DNA from: Bostrychus sinensis
Taxonomy: Eukaryota; Chordata; Actinopteri; Gobiiformes; Eleotridae
Direction: 5' to 3'
Assembly (NCBI GenBank): GCA_020698575.1
Contig: CM036248.1
Coordinates: 10,569,729 to 10,633,728 of the forward strand
Length of the DNA: 64,000 bases
Under the pieces are notes generated by a model. That model made no database searches and was not told the origin of the DNA. It was given only the letters and a program-made list of their open reading frames with translations. The translations under genes were made by a program, and so were the position numbers. Every line of letters starts with the position of its first letter. The stretch's first letter is position 1. Below are positions 44,592-55,800 of the stretch, in pieces.

Positions 44592-45340
44592 GGTGGACGA
44601 AGTACTCAACTTCATTACTTGAGTAAAAGTACAGATCGTCCTGGTCAAATATTACTCCAATACAAGTAAAAGTCACTCAGTCAAAAAATTACTATTATAA
44701 TTATAAGTTTGTGCTGTCATAAATAAGAAAAAAAATTCTCAATGTATTTCACATGAGTTCAGTCAAGAATTTGGGATAAAATTTCTGCAACATTAATGCC
44801 ATAGATGCAGCTCCAAAAATATGAATAAAATACATTTCTATTCCTTCTTAATCTGACCCTCTGAACATGAGATGTCAAACCCATTTAGTCCAATGCTATA
44901 TACTCTCCACCTTAGAGTTAGAATAACTAGACACATGTTTGTAGAGAATCAATGAGTGGGAAACAGAGGAAACTTGATTTAGCATAAAACCATAAATGTA
45001 ACAAACAGGGACTAAAGTCTAAAACAGGTGAAGGACTAAAGCAGGTCTAACCCAAGTCTAAACTGAGATGAATTGCTGTTAAATCAGAACTATATAAACA
45101 AAAACTGGAGGTAGCAATAGAAAACCAGGACTGAACCAGGTTTTAAACAAAATAGATTATCTTTGGGGTGTTTAAGTGACAAACCAAACGCAAAGGAGGA
45201 ACTATATGAACACGGTCAGTTGTATTTATAAGTAAAAGTCATAAGATTCCCCAAAAAATACCACTCAAGTAAAGCACAGATTATTAAAAACTGTACTTAA
45301 GTAGATTGACTTTGTTACTGTCCACCTCTGACTATGGGGG
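44592..45340. mobile_element. MITE with GTGGACGAAGTACTCAA-type ends
   Basis: Left GGTGGACGAAGTACTCAACT and TTACTTGAGTAAAAGTACAG, right CTGTACTTAAGTAGATTGAC and TTACTGTCCACCTCTGA, an inverted pair. A small GGTTTAGTCC-type array fragment (about 45005-45140) sits inside. Located just upstream of the psd2 promoter-like region. Confidence 0.7.
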
Positions 45341-46049
45341 TTTTCTGAGTTCACCCAGATGTGAGGACACACACTGGGCTTGTATTTACCGTGTGTGTCT
45401 ACAGTCTATTGGTTCAGTATGACTCAACAATCACAAACACATGGCAGACGGGCGCTCAACTACAGTGAACTTGCAAAAAACCCTACTCGTATTTAAAGTT
45501 GACCCATATTTACAAATGCATTAGGATATTTTAGGCTGCTCCCAGTTCATGCAGCACTCATTAAAGGTCAAAAAGCTAAATAAAGATGCAAACTTTCCAA
45601 TCATCTAAAAATAACATTGCCACGGCTGTACTGAACAGAAGCCTATGGCCTGTGTAAATATGTAAGGCATGTTTTAATCCACATGAAAATAGACTAAGGA
45701 GATGAACTATATATACAGCCCAGAAGGGTTTAAAAATTATAATTACATGTGCATAATGGTGCATGTGACAAAGGAAAACTTACCTGAAAATCTTTTGTTA
45801 ACAGCAGGCGGCTGGTCTATATCCAAGAACATGCTATTGTTTCTTATTCAGTTTGTCAGCCTGTGTTTAGTATGATGATCAATTTTAAATAAATACTTTA
45901 AAATCAACTCTGTGACTGTACTTACTGCTAGCCTAGTGATGGCTAACAGTCTCTATGGCTGAGGAAGCAATAGAGACATAACAGAACATAAAAAAAGCAA
46001 AATAATCTGTCAAAGGAAACCAAAATGGCATCGGTTTATACAGAGCGAA

Positions 46050-46470
46050 TTTAATAACTTCTCCCACCTCTGATTAACAGCATTTTCCTTCGTCACCTGT
46101 TGATACTGCTGAAGTCTGCGTTGTTGTTCAGTCTTCTCTGTGATTTCTTTCTTTGTCTTGTTGCTATTTTAACAAGAGTAAATTCCCGTTGCAAACGTCC
46201 GACGTAACGACCACATTCAAACAAACTGACTTTTTCCGCGAGTCTTTGTACAACTGGCTTCTGCTGCTGTCCCTGTTCAGAAATAGTTGCTAATAATACA
46301 GCATTTTCTGGTTTATGGCAAAACCGGCAATAATTCTTCATAAGCACCATTGTTTTGGATATGGGTCAGTGGTGCACTGCTTATGTTTCTCTGATTGGTT
46401 ACTCCACCTGCGATTGTTGCTGTGAAAATCTAACGTAAACCAAGAGGTATCAGACTAACTTCTTTGTATA
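46050..46470 (+). repeat. Unnamed repeat family B, copy 2
   Basis: Same landmarks and orientation as 41540-42150, including TTCCTTCGTCACCTGTTGAT, ACCACATTCAAACAAACTG and GGGTCAGTGGTGCACTG. The two copies lie 4.4 kb apart and differ by scattered indels. Confidence 0.7.
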
Positions 46471-47596
46471 GAATAGGAAAAGAGTAAGCACTTTGTTTTC
46501 AGTACATCATCAAATTATGGGATTGCGCTTCTACAAAACAAATCTAGTTCTTTGTTGTTTTTCTGCATGAAACAAATTATGTTTGAAAAAAAGCAGTGAT
46601 ACCAAGACCACAAACCGCTGAGTAAAAACATCAAAATTAGGGTTCCATTTGGACTGTTTTAATATGTTTGTGTTCCCGTTGTAGATTAAAGCACACTAAA
46701 AACTATTTTTGGCATTAAGCTGTCATAATAAAATGATAAATCAACTCTGTTTCAACTTTTAGCTCCTTGTGGCTCTCAACCACGATCGAGTCTATGATGA
46801 ATTAACAGGATTGTGACTTGAGTAGGGCAGTAGGCAGCTAGAAGAGAAAACTGTCAATCGCAGTCAACTCTTTCTAGACAGAAAACAGACTCTGACACAT
46901 TACTGCCTGCTAAAATCACTTCTTCCTCTTTAGAAATAACTGGAAACAAGAACTAAAGCAGCTGTGAGGGTCAAAAGGACAGTGTTTTTGAGCCGAGATG
47001 GAACATATGAATTCATCTGGGCCCTTAGAGAAGTACTGTCTGGTGTTCAGTGAGTGTTGCTGTGTTAAATGTCTGTGGATTAAACGCAGACAACAGAGCT
47101 AATTATCCTTAACAACTTCATCGCCACTGAAATGTATAATACGTGCTTGTCATTAGTGTTGATGTCTAGCCCACAAAAAAATTAAAACTAGACCAAGACT
47201 TTTAAGACTGAAAGACTGAAAGTGAGTCCAAAACAAGACAAGAACATGGGAAGAAATACCAGGGAAAGTAAACATGAGTCATTTTAGTCCAGTAATAAAA
47301 GTTAGCCAGCGGCATTAAGTCTAAAAATATATGGAAATCGCTCTATGCATAATTTGTCTTTTTATAATTTCTTTTTTCTGTGTAGCATTTAGCTGTAGTA
47401 GTAGCTCAACTATAAAGCACATTACACATTATATTTGCTCAGGTGTGAGATTGGTTGTAGTCAGGCAAAGGAAATAATTTCTTTATTGTCATGTGAACAG
47501 ATTAAATAAAATGTTTGGGCCATTTTTAAAACAAAATCCAAAGTGTCATTATCTGAACAAGGGGAGACTCAGTGGAAATGTGTGTGATAAAGATCC
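46471..47596. other. No gene seen
   Basis: Unique AT-rich upstream flank. No open frame of protein-like character. Confidence 0.5.
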
Positions 47597-48084
47597 TTAA
47601 AGCTGCCGTATTATGCTTCTTTCAGGGTCTTTGAAATAGTTTTGGACCCCTTTGAATTACTGTTTCACATTTTTTAACTTAAAATAATGTATATGTATGG
47701 AAAACACCTTCTTTCGAGGAGCTATTATTATATTGACTTTGTAGAAAATGCTTGGATTAAGTCCAAGGGTCTGTCGCCCCCTGTTGGCAACGATGGGGAA
47801 TGGACAGTGAATAAAATGGCTGTTTAGCACGGCTATTAGCAACATTACATGATCAAAACTAGTCCAGTGACAGGGTATGGACTTTAGAAACCTACAGCAG
47901 CACTTACTGGTTTCATGTCTACAAAGAGCAGTGAGACTGAGCATTTTTGAAGAAAGAGACGGCCTCAGCAAGCAGGATTACTCAAACATAACAACAAACA
48001 ACAAAATAGTGCTCCAGGTGTGTTTTTGAGGAAGAAACAATATTATAACATGGTTAAAAGCTCAAAAAGGTAGGAGATCTTTAA
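47597..48084 (-). mobile_element. MITE family F1, copy 4
   Basis: Starts TTAAAGCTGCCGTATTATG and ends GGAGATCTTTAA. Shares GGCAACGATGGGGAATGGAC, GTGAGACTGAGCA and GGTGTGTTTTTGAGG-like blocks. TTAA is present at both termini. Confidence 0.78.
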
Positions 48085-48845
48085 AAGCTAATCTTAAGAT
48101 TGTGGTATAAATTGTAGTTTATTTAGTATTTAAATAAAAAAAATTATTAGCTATTGGTTTGCTCATACCAGCTATTTAATTGTATGTTATATAGGTTGTT
48201 TTACATACTCACAAATAGACTTGACACATTGGTCTGATTTTAGTTATGGTTTAAAAAAATAGCCACAATTTGCAGACAGTTTAAGTGCTTTCAACCATTA
48301 CTAACTTGTCCTTTACCTAATTTATGTTTCACAGACCGCTGAATGCAACCTTCAGCCTAATTATTCTAATCAGTATAATGTGTCTATGGTTATGGTTTGT
48401 GCTTTATAACTAGGTTGAAGTTATGTCAATAGACGAACTTCATTGGCTTTATTTTTTATTGTTGACCATGAGTATACTGTTTCTTGTGGTTAAGTTTATC
48501 TATGTTTATGGACTGAGTAGCCTCAAGCAAACTGCCTTTATTTGGACCAATGGAGTCGACTTATTCTGACACACAAAGATATGAACAGACAGCTCGACTT
48601 AACACAGAGTTGGGTCAGACAGCAGACAATGGTGACCTCTTTCGGCCGAGCGAGAATAGTTGTGGTTAGAAGAGAGATAATGTTTGGTTTGGACTAATGA
48701 AAAGTGGAGCGGCTTAGTCTAAAAACATGCCTGACTTACCAGGAACCAGGAAACTAGAAGAATATACTGTTTGCAAAGGTTGTTTTGAGTAATTTTCATG
48801 TCTAAAAGCACTAAATGTTGACTCAGTGGTGTTGTTGTTCAGTTA

Positions 48846-49130
48846 TTGCTGCTATTTCTGGCTTTGGTTTACAGTCCTAATAAAACGTATGCATGTAAGA
48901 GTATGAAGATAAGCCATAAGCACCCGCTCTATGAAGTTAAAAATAGTTTTTCATTCAGACAAGAGGGAAAAAGCCAGATGTTTCCACCGCACACAGACAA
49001 ACCACAAGCCCCTCGCTCGCTGTACCAAAAACAGTCACTTCAGCCGTGCCATAAAACACATTTGAGCTAAAAATAGTCAGGGATAAATCAGCGGGAATGA
49101 TTCAGTCAGTATGAGCGAGTAAAAAGCTGC
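48846..49130. promoter_or_regulatory. Candidate regulatory block with two MEF2 sites
   Basis: TTAAAAATAG at 48937-48946 and CTAAAAATAG at 49067-49076 both match the MEF2 consensus exactly, 130 bp apart. The sequence between them is non-repetitive. It lies about 5 kb upstream of the psd2 first exon. Target gene and activity are inference. Confidence 0.35.
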
Positions 49131-49339
49131 GTTCGTATGTATTATGTGTTATTACAGTGTGCGTATGTGTCGCTCTGTGTGTGTCTGTGTGAGCTGGTAT
49201 CATTTGCTGACGGAGCCAGGAGGGGATGATCTCCGAACGGTTGAGCAGTGTCATAAAGCCGAGAGTTTTATTCCCAATGTGACATCCAATAAGGTGTGTG
49301 TGTGTGTTTGTGTGTGTGTGCGTGCAAGAGAGATACAAG

Positions 49340-49510
49340 GCGCTGGTATTATGGCTCTAAATTATGCACACAGTTTTGCATGGTTGCTGCTGTGTCTTTT
49401 ATGTGTGCGTTTCCTCGCTCGACGGTGGAAAAGATTATTCTACAGTAGCGCTGCTTGTGATATGAGAGCCTTTTATCTGCTCGACTTTATACTCTGTGTT
49501 TCCAATTTCA
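49340..49510 (+). repeat. Local triplicated segment, copy 1
   Basis: GGCTCTAAATTATGCACAC, ACAGTAGCGCTGCTTGTGAT and ATGAGAGCCTTTTATCTGCT end in GACTTTATACTC. The same run recurs near 50620-50770 and 51840-51982. A TG-rich microsatellite precedes it. No LINE insertion here. Confidence 0.88.
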
Positions 49511-50187
49511 TGTTGCTGCTCAATAAAAGCAACATTTCTTTCTCAATGAACTAAATAACACTGTAGGAACACAAAATTTGAAAATGTCAAATGATGCAGT
49601 GACATTACTTAACTGCATAGGGGGTTAATTGATTCATGTTCTTCCCCTGGGGGTCACAGGTAGCTGGAGCCTATCCCAGCTACTTAGGGCCTGAGGTGTG
49701 AAAAAATCTGGACAACAGCCAGTTAGTTTCACTGAGCACTTCAGAGGGGGTTTTAAAGGGGAGTTAGGAGTTATAAAATTATTAAAAATTTTCTTTGTAG
49801 TAAATGTATTAGAGTTATTATTATTTTAATCACATTTTTTAATAAGTAATTGCAAGAATTTACATTTATTTTCTTTATTTTAGAGGGAAGCTGATCATTA
49901 TTTATATTATTTTTTATCTTGAATTTGCATTTGAAAGAGGCAAGTAGTAAAATGTTTTGTACAATAAAACACAGATGTTTTTTATGATTTTTTTTTGGAA
50001 GAACCATAAACATGTATGAGTTCGGGGGTACTCACTGTATGACAAAAAGCCAGGGAGTACACACAAAGACAAAAAAGGTTGGGAACCACTGACTTAGAGA
50101 CGACAGACAACCATTTACTTTCACATGCATTCTCTAATTCATCTATACATGTATGTTTTCAGACAGGAAATAAAAATGATTCAAATT

Positions 50188-50350
50188 TGTCTTTCCTTTT
50201 GGTTTTTCACTCTCAGGATCACCACATCATCTGCCTCCTATAGTGTGCAGTGATTATTCTGTTGATTTGGCAGAGGTTTTTTACATCAGATCCCCTTCCT
50301 GAGCCAATCCTCTTTATTTATCCAGGCTTGGGAGGGGCAGAAAGAGACTA
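50188..50350 (+). repeat. Dispersed repeat family A, copy 3
   Basis: CTTTTGGTTTTTCACTCTCA, GATCACCACATCATCTGCCT, TAGTGTGCAGTGATTATTC and TTTATCCAGGCTTGGGAG, in the same order as at 1200. Confidence 0.75.
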
Positions 50351-50619
50351 CTCACTTGTGACTAACTAAACAAAATGTTGGGGTAATGTACTTGGGGCTT
50401 TTGCAATATTTTTAGACTCAATAATGCATTTCCAAGATGTTTCCATTATATTACATTTTTCCTTTGGACAGTGTTTTCTCATTAATGGTCATATTTTATT
50501 AAGATACTAATCTATTTTCCTGTTTTAAATTCCTGATGGGTTTATGATGTTGCATAAATTAGCAAAATTATCTGATTTTCCTGGACACTACACTGTACAT
50601 TATCAAGCTGCATTCCCGT

Positions 50620-50780
50620 GTCTCTAAATTATGCATGTAGGTATGTGTTTATGCATGCGTGTTGCTGGCCCATGTGTGTCTTTCTGGTGTGCCTTCCCTC
50701 ATCGGTGAAGATTAGTCCACACCTCAGTAGCGCTGCATGTGATATGAGAGTGTCTTTTATCTGCTCGGCTCGGCTCAGAT
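50620..50780 (+). repeat. Local triplicated segment, copy 2
   Basis: TCTCTAAATTATGCATGTAG, then AGTAGCGCTGCATGTGATAT and GAGAGTGTCTTTTATCTGC, aligned in order with copies 1 and 3. The most diverged copy. Confidence 0.8.
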
Positions 50781-51625
50781 TTGCCTGTGGTTCATAATCT
50801 CTGGGAGGCACTCACAGCAGCAGGTCTCCCATAAGAATACACACAGAGAGAAAGAGACATGTGAGCGTATGTAAATGTGCAGCAGATACTGTTTACATGC
50901 GGCATATGTGTAATCAAAGGAGGTCATGAATGTAGAGGCACAGAACATGCCAAGCACATTATTCTACAAATTAGTTTGTGCCTTGGTGTTTCTTCACAGT
51001 CCATAGAGTATTCATGTCCATCTGTTTCTGTGATAAAAAAAATAATAAAAAAACATACCAAACTTTACAAGTAATCCAAGCTGATCATAAGCAGTATATA
51101 AGACTCCGAAAGAGAGAGCTCTGGTTCATTGGTATGAACAGTAACGGTGATACAAATGTCAGAATAGATAAGACTTAATGGGGGCTGAATGAATGTACAC
51201 TGGGCATCCAATGGTGGTATCTTGTGGGCCTGTATCTTTTTCCTTTCTAAAGCAACACATAATGGCATTGTACAAGACATACTGTTGTATACTGTTTAAA
51301 CTTATACAAGTCACATAATAAGTTGGCCTTAGAAATCTGGAAACAAACTCACGCCAAAAGCACATTCTTTGTATGTGCTTCATACTTGGCCAATAAACCT
51401 CATTCTGTTTCTGATTCATGGATGTTTTATTTCTTTAGGGACGTTTTTGTTTCCCCAAGCAGAGCTCAATGCTTTCTACAGAATATTGAAAGTGTATTTT
51501 CCCACATAAAAAACAAAAATAATTTAATCTATATAAAGTCTGCACTAGTGAAACCATAGTTCTGGCTAATCTCTTTTATTCTGTTGTTAGTTATTTTGTT
51601 TTGTTTAAATGTGCAGTCATCATTT

Positions 51626-51636
51626 GTGTGTGTGTA

Positions 51637-51703
<67 letters not shown>
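51626..51703 (+). repeat. TG and TA dinucleotide microsatellites
   Basis: A TG run with rare interruptions is followed at once by about 22 TA units, then AT-rich TATAATATA. The overlapping tyrosine/isoleucine frames are artefacts. Confidence 0.97.
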
Positions 51704-51709
<6 letters not shown>

Positions 51710-51839
51710 ATATTTAATATATAATATATATAAATAAGACAGAACTATGATTGTGCAGCAATATTTTTGGTATTTGATGTGACAGATGTGTATGTGTGGA
51801 AAGCGATACAACGCTTTGGTAACTATGCCTCTGCTTTCA

Positions 51840-51982
51840 TATTATGGCTCTAAATTATGCACAAAGTGTTGCAGCTGTCTTTTATACAGTATGTGTGGTT
51901 CCTCGTTTGACAGCCAAAAAGATTAGACTACAGTAGCACTGCTTGTGATATGAGAGCTTTTTATCTGCCAGACTTTATACTC
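51840..51982 (+). repeat. Local triplicated segment, copy 3
   Basis: GGCTCTAAATTATGCACAAA, TACAGTAGCACTGCTTGTG and ATGAGAGCTTTTTATCTGCC, ending in GACTTTATACTC, where the Rex3 copy is inserted. Confidence 0.88.
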
Positions 51983-52058
51983 GAAGGAATACTTTGAGGA
52001 TCTCCTCAATCCCACCGACACGTCTTCCATTGAGGAAACAGAGGCTGGGGACCCAGAG

Positions 52059-52484
52059 GTGGACTCGTCCATCACCCAAGCCGAAGTCACCGAGGTGGTT
52101 AAAAAGCTCCTCGGTTGCAAGGCACCGGGTGTGGATGAGATCCGCCTTGAGTACCTTAAGTCCTTGGATGTTGTGGGGCTGTCGTGGCTGACACGTCTCT
52201 GCAGCGACTGGCAGACCGGGATGGTGGTCCCCCTTTTCAAGAAGGGGGACCGGAGGGTGTGTTCCAACTATAGGGAGATCACACTTCTCAGCCTCCCCGG
52301 GAAAGTCTATTCCAGGGTACTGGAGAGGAGAATTCGGCCACTAGTGGAACCTCGGATTCAGGAGGAACAGTGCGGTTTTCGTCCCGGCCGTGGAACAGTG
52401 GACCAGCTCTACACCCTCTATCGGGTGCTCGAGGGTTCATTGGAGTTCGCCCATCCAGTCCACATGTGCTTTGTGGACCTGTAG
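52059..52484 (+). pseudogene. Rex3 reverse transcriptase, N-terminal part, ends at TAG
   Basis: Fingers region with GCKAPGVDEIRLEYLK, GMVVPLFKKGDR, and EEQCGFRPGRGTVDQL. The frame is open from the element's first base and stops at 52482, where related elements have a glutamate. Only one base change accounts for the stop. Confidence 0.9.
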
Positions 52485-53372
52485 AAGGCATTCGACCGTG
52501 TGCCTTGCGGCCTCCTGTGGGGGGTGCTCTGGGAATATGGGGTCCGAGGCCCTCTGTTAAGGGCTGTCCGGTCCCTGTACAACCAGAGCAGGAGCTTGGT
52601 CCGCATTTCCGGTTGTAAGTCGGACCTGTTTCCAGTGCATGTTGGACTCCGGCAGGGCTGCCCTTTGTCACCGGTTCTGTTCATAATTTTTATGGACAGA
52701 ATTTCTAGGCACAGCCAGGGGCCGGAGGGTGTCAGGTTTGGAAACCACAGGATTTCATCTCTGCTTTTTGCGGATGATGTTGTCCTGTTGGCTTCATTAA
52801 ACCAGGACCTTCAGTGTGCACTGGGGCGGTTTGCAGCCGAATGTGAAGCGGCTGGGATGAGAATCAGCACCTCCAAGTCTGAGGCCATGGTTCTCAACCG
52901 GAAAAGGGTGGCTTGCCCTCTCCAGGTTGGAGGAGAGTTCCTGTCTCAAGTGGAGTTTAAGTATCTCGGGGTCTTGTTCACGAGTGAGGGAAGGATGGAG
53001 CATGAGATTGACAGACGGATCGGTGCAGCGTCTGCAGTAATGCGGTCGTTGTATCGGTCTGTTGTGGTGAAGAAAGAGCTGAGCCGAAGGGCGAAGCTCT
53101 CAATTTACCGGTCGATCTACGTTCCTACTCTCACCTATGGTCATGAGCTTTGGGTCATGACCATAGGGCGGATACAAGTGGCCGAAATGAGTTTCCTCCG
53201 CAGGGTGGCTGGGCGCACCCTTAGAGATAGGGTGAGGAGCTCAGTTACCTCGGGCATCGAGCTCATCGAGAGGAGCCAGCTGAGGCTCAGGCATCCAGAT
53301 GCCTCCTGGACGTCTCCCTGGGGAGGTGTTCCGGGCATGTCCCACCGGGAGGAAGCCCCGGGGAAGACCTAG
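52485..53372 (+). pseudogene. Rex3 reverse transcriptase, palm and thumb
   Basis: Same frame as the part before the TAG. Contains the FADD active site, KSEAMVLNRK, VEFKYLGVLFTSEGR and RAKLSIYRSIYVPTLTYGHE. It runs out of frame near 53290 where a short deletion has fused unrelated residues. The true C-terminus continues in another frame at 53299-53514. Confidence 0.9.
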
Positions 53373-53514
53373 GACACGCTGGAGGGACTACGTCTCTCGG
53401 CTGACCTGGGAACGCCTTGGGGTTCCTCCAGAGGAGCTGGAGGAAGTGTCCGGGGAGAGGGATGTCTGGGTGTCCCTGCTTAGACTGGTGCCCCCGCGAC
53501 CCGGCCCCGGATAA
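53299..53514 (+). pseudogene. Rex3 C-terminal domain, frame-shifted
   Basis: MPPGRLPGEVFRACPTG, RPRGRPRTRWRDYVSRL and WERLGVPPEELEEVSGERD, ending PPRPGPG. Open to the 3' end of the element in a different frame from the palm and thumb. Confidence 0.88.
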
Positions 53515-53548
53515 AGCGGATGAAGATGGATGGATGGACTTTATACTC

Positions 53549-53665
53549 CTCTTTTCTTTGGCTTTTCTTTTTCAGGATCACCACAGTAAATCTTCTGACT
53601 TCTTTCTTTCTTTGGTATAGTTTTTACACTGGATGCCCTTCCTAATGCAACCTTCTCCAGAATTA
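53549..53665 (+). repeat. Dispersed repeat family A, partial copy 4
   Basis: TTTCTTTGGCTTTTCTTTTT, CAGGATCACCACAGTAAATC and TACACTGGATGCCCTTCCTA match the first half of the 1.2-kb copy. It lies immediately beyond the Rex3 target duplication. Confidence 0.65.
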
Positions 53666-53799
53666 CTTGAGCAGCAATATTATGTTTTTGATGTGACGAA
53701 TATCAAAATCTTTTCTACCAAAGGGCCATATTGACAGAAGTATGAACTGCATAAACTAATCCTATCATACTCTTTATCACCCTGGTTTGACTGTAGCTG

Positions 53800-54340
53800 G
53801 AGTGTGTTGTCATGATTCACGGTGTTACCTCTCTCTGTGGATTGAGGTTAAGCTTCACCCTCATTGGCAGGTCCCAGTGGCACAAAGGGATCAACCACAG
53901 CTTTTAAACTGACGGGACTGACTAATCAAATGACAGCGTGAGTGACAGACGCACTCTTAAACCTCTGTCCCATGAAGCACAGTGAATAATACGGACAGGT
54001 TTGCTGACTCACAGACTGGCCATAGGCCTTCTTTATCAATTACACGGCACATCTCTGACATCTGTAGCACCCGACGGTATTTGGTGGATCCCCGTGGACA
54101 GCTGTCTGGTTTGGGCAGAATAATGTCAGGATAACGGCTAAAAAAGCAGAGGCAGAAATCACCAGGGAGACTGGGGCCGAGGTAAGACTAGGTTCGTCTT
54201 TGGCCCAAGGCGTCATCAAAAGCTTGTCTCCGATTGAAGCTGAAACATGAATTTCAGAGAGAAAACGCACCGGGGTAGAATTATACAAGAGAAACTCCAG
54301 ATGCAATGCATTGCGCAAAGACTAAAGGCAAAGTCAAGCG
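53800..54340. promoter_or_regulatory. Candidate conserved regulatory block
   Basis: Half a kilobase free of repeats, with TGACAG-type MEIS/PREP motifs at 53931 and 53943, TGACTAATCA at 53919, and balanced base composition. No ORF or MITE explains it. Activity and target gene are unknown. Confidence 0.3.
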
Positions 54341-54554
54341 GACTGTGATTTACCAGCTAAAATTAAAATGTATAATGACTACACATCATTATACAAAACA
54401 AATAATAACAATAATTTCATTCAGTTACAATTACATGCCCAGTCGCTTGCTCAGTCATTAACAAAATTTTCCAGTAATGTAAAAAAAAATTTAAGTTTAT
54501 ATTTTTACCAAGGTTATTTTTTTACCCATGTTGGTTTGTTAATCTGATGAATTG

Positions 54555-55114
54555 TTAAAGGTCCCATATTCTGCTAATTTTTTTTTTTTTGTGTATTTTT
54601 TTTTTTTTTGAGCACATAACCATGTTATAATGTTGTTTCTACCTCAAAAATATACCTGGAGTACTATTTTGTTTCATTCACATGTTTGAGTAATTCTGTA
54701 TGCTGAGGCCATGTCTTTCTCAAGATCTGAAAATGCTCGGTCTAACAGCTCTACGTAGACACGTGAAACCAGGAAGTGCTCCTGTGCCTTTCCAAAGCCC
54801 ATACACCGTCACCGGACTTGTTCTGATCATTTCAGTGCTTAGATTGTCACCACAATGAAGCAGTCAGCTCATTTAGCTTCACATTGCTATCAGCCGTGCT
54901 AATTAACCATTTTATGCTGTGTCCATTTCCCGCCGTTGCCAGCAGGGGGCATCAGACACCTAATCCAAGTGTCCTCTGCTATTCAAAGTAACAACTCCCA
55001 AAAGAAGATGTTTTTAATACATACATTTAAATTGTAAAACATGAAATACTAAAGCAAAGGTGTCCAAAATTATTTCAAAAGCCTGAAAAAAAAGCATAAT
55101 ATAGGACCTTTTAA
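54555..55114 (+). mobile_element. MITE family F1, copy 5
   Basis: Starts TTAAAGGTCCCATATTCTGC and ends TATAGGACCTTTTAA, giving inverted ends and TTAA at both termini. Contains GGAAGTGCTCCTGTGCC and TTGCCAGCAGGGGGC. The best-preserved pair of ends. Confidence 0.85.
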
Positions 55115-55800
55115 TGAAGTGTTCAGTAGGGGGTGAGTTTTTGGTTTGGGTTTGAAACACCATCTGGGTCCAGGATTGTTTTAAAATTACTGTGTAAACG
55201 TGTTAAAGATAAGATAAGATAGAAGGGACATTTTTGTTTTAGTGTATTCTTTACCACTGAGGGAGATAAGAGCTTTGAGGGCCAATGGCTAAAGAATTTA
55301 CCCCTGAATTGGACCATACCATTGTGAGGTCTGGGATCTCTGAGTGCTTGTCGTTTGAACATTATATCATTCTCTGCTGCACCAAATGTCATTTCATTTT
55401 CTTTTATTTAAGGGTTTTTTCTTGACAGTCGAGGCTGGCAAATTGGGATTTTGTTCCTGAGTAGCCGTCACCAGGGATTTTACTGATTCAAATTCAATAT
55501 ATATCTCCACTCCACTAACTACAGCACCTTCAAAAAATCATAACTCAAATGTCATATTCTTGATGTGTTTCCATTAAAGCACAGATGATGACACATGCTG
55601 CTGATCTAAAACCACTTTAGTTTTATCTAAATGAAAAAACACAAAAGGCTAAAATCAGGTTTCCAAACACATTTTCTCAGGCAGTATACTTTCTAGGACA
55701 CATTAATGACTGGAAATCTATTGTTTAAATTTCTGCGCTTTCCAGGATGCATGAAATAACTTTAATAGCTTTTTTTTTTTTTTTTTTTTTTTACCGTGTG
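55115..55800. other. No gene seen
   Basis: Unique sequence ending in a T run (about 55771-55792). No exon recognised. Confidence 0.4.

Larger units (their letters stand above)
51983..53536 (+). mobile_element. Rex3-like RTE-clade LINE, 5'-truncated, inactive
   Basis: Encodes a non-LTR reverse transcriptase without its endonuclease half. Reading starts at once with KEYFEDLLNPTDT and covers RT landmarks CGFRPGRGT, GLRQGCPLSPVLF and the catalytic FADD in LLFADDVVLL. The end is a C-terminal arginine-rich PRGRPRTRWRDYVSRL. It terminates in GATGAAGATGGATGGATGG, the GATG-type repeats known for Rex3. Two lesions are clear: TAG at 52482-52484 within FVDL-KAFDRV, and a frame change near 53285-53300. 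A 12-bp target duplication GACTTTATACTC flanks it (51971-51982 and 53537-53548). Confidence 0.9.

Noticed and set aside
49102..49338. Threonine/histidine-rich minus-strand frame
   Set aside because: Translation of the TG microsatellite.
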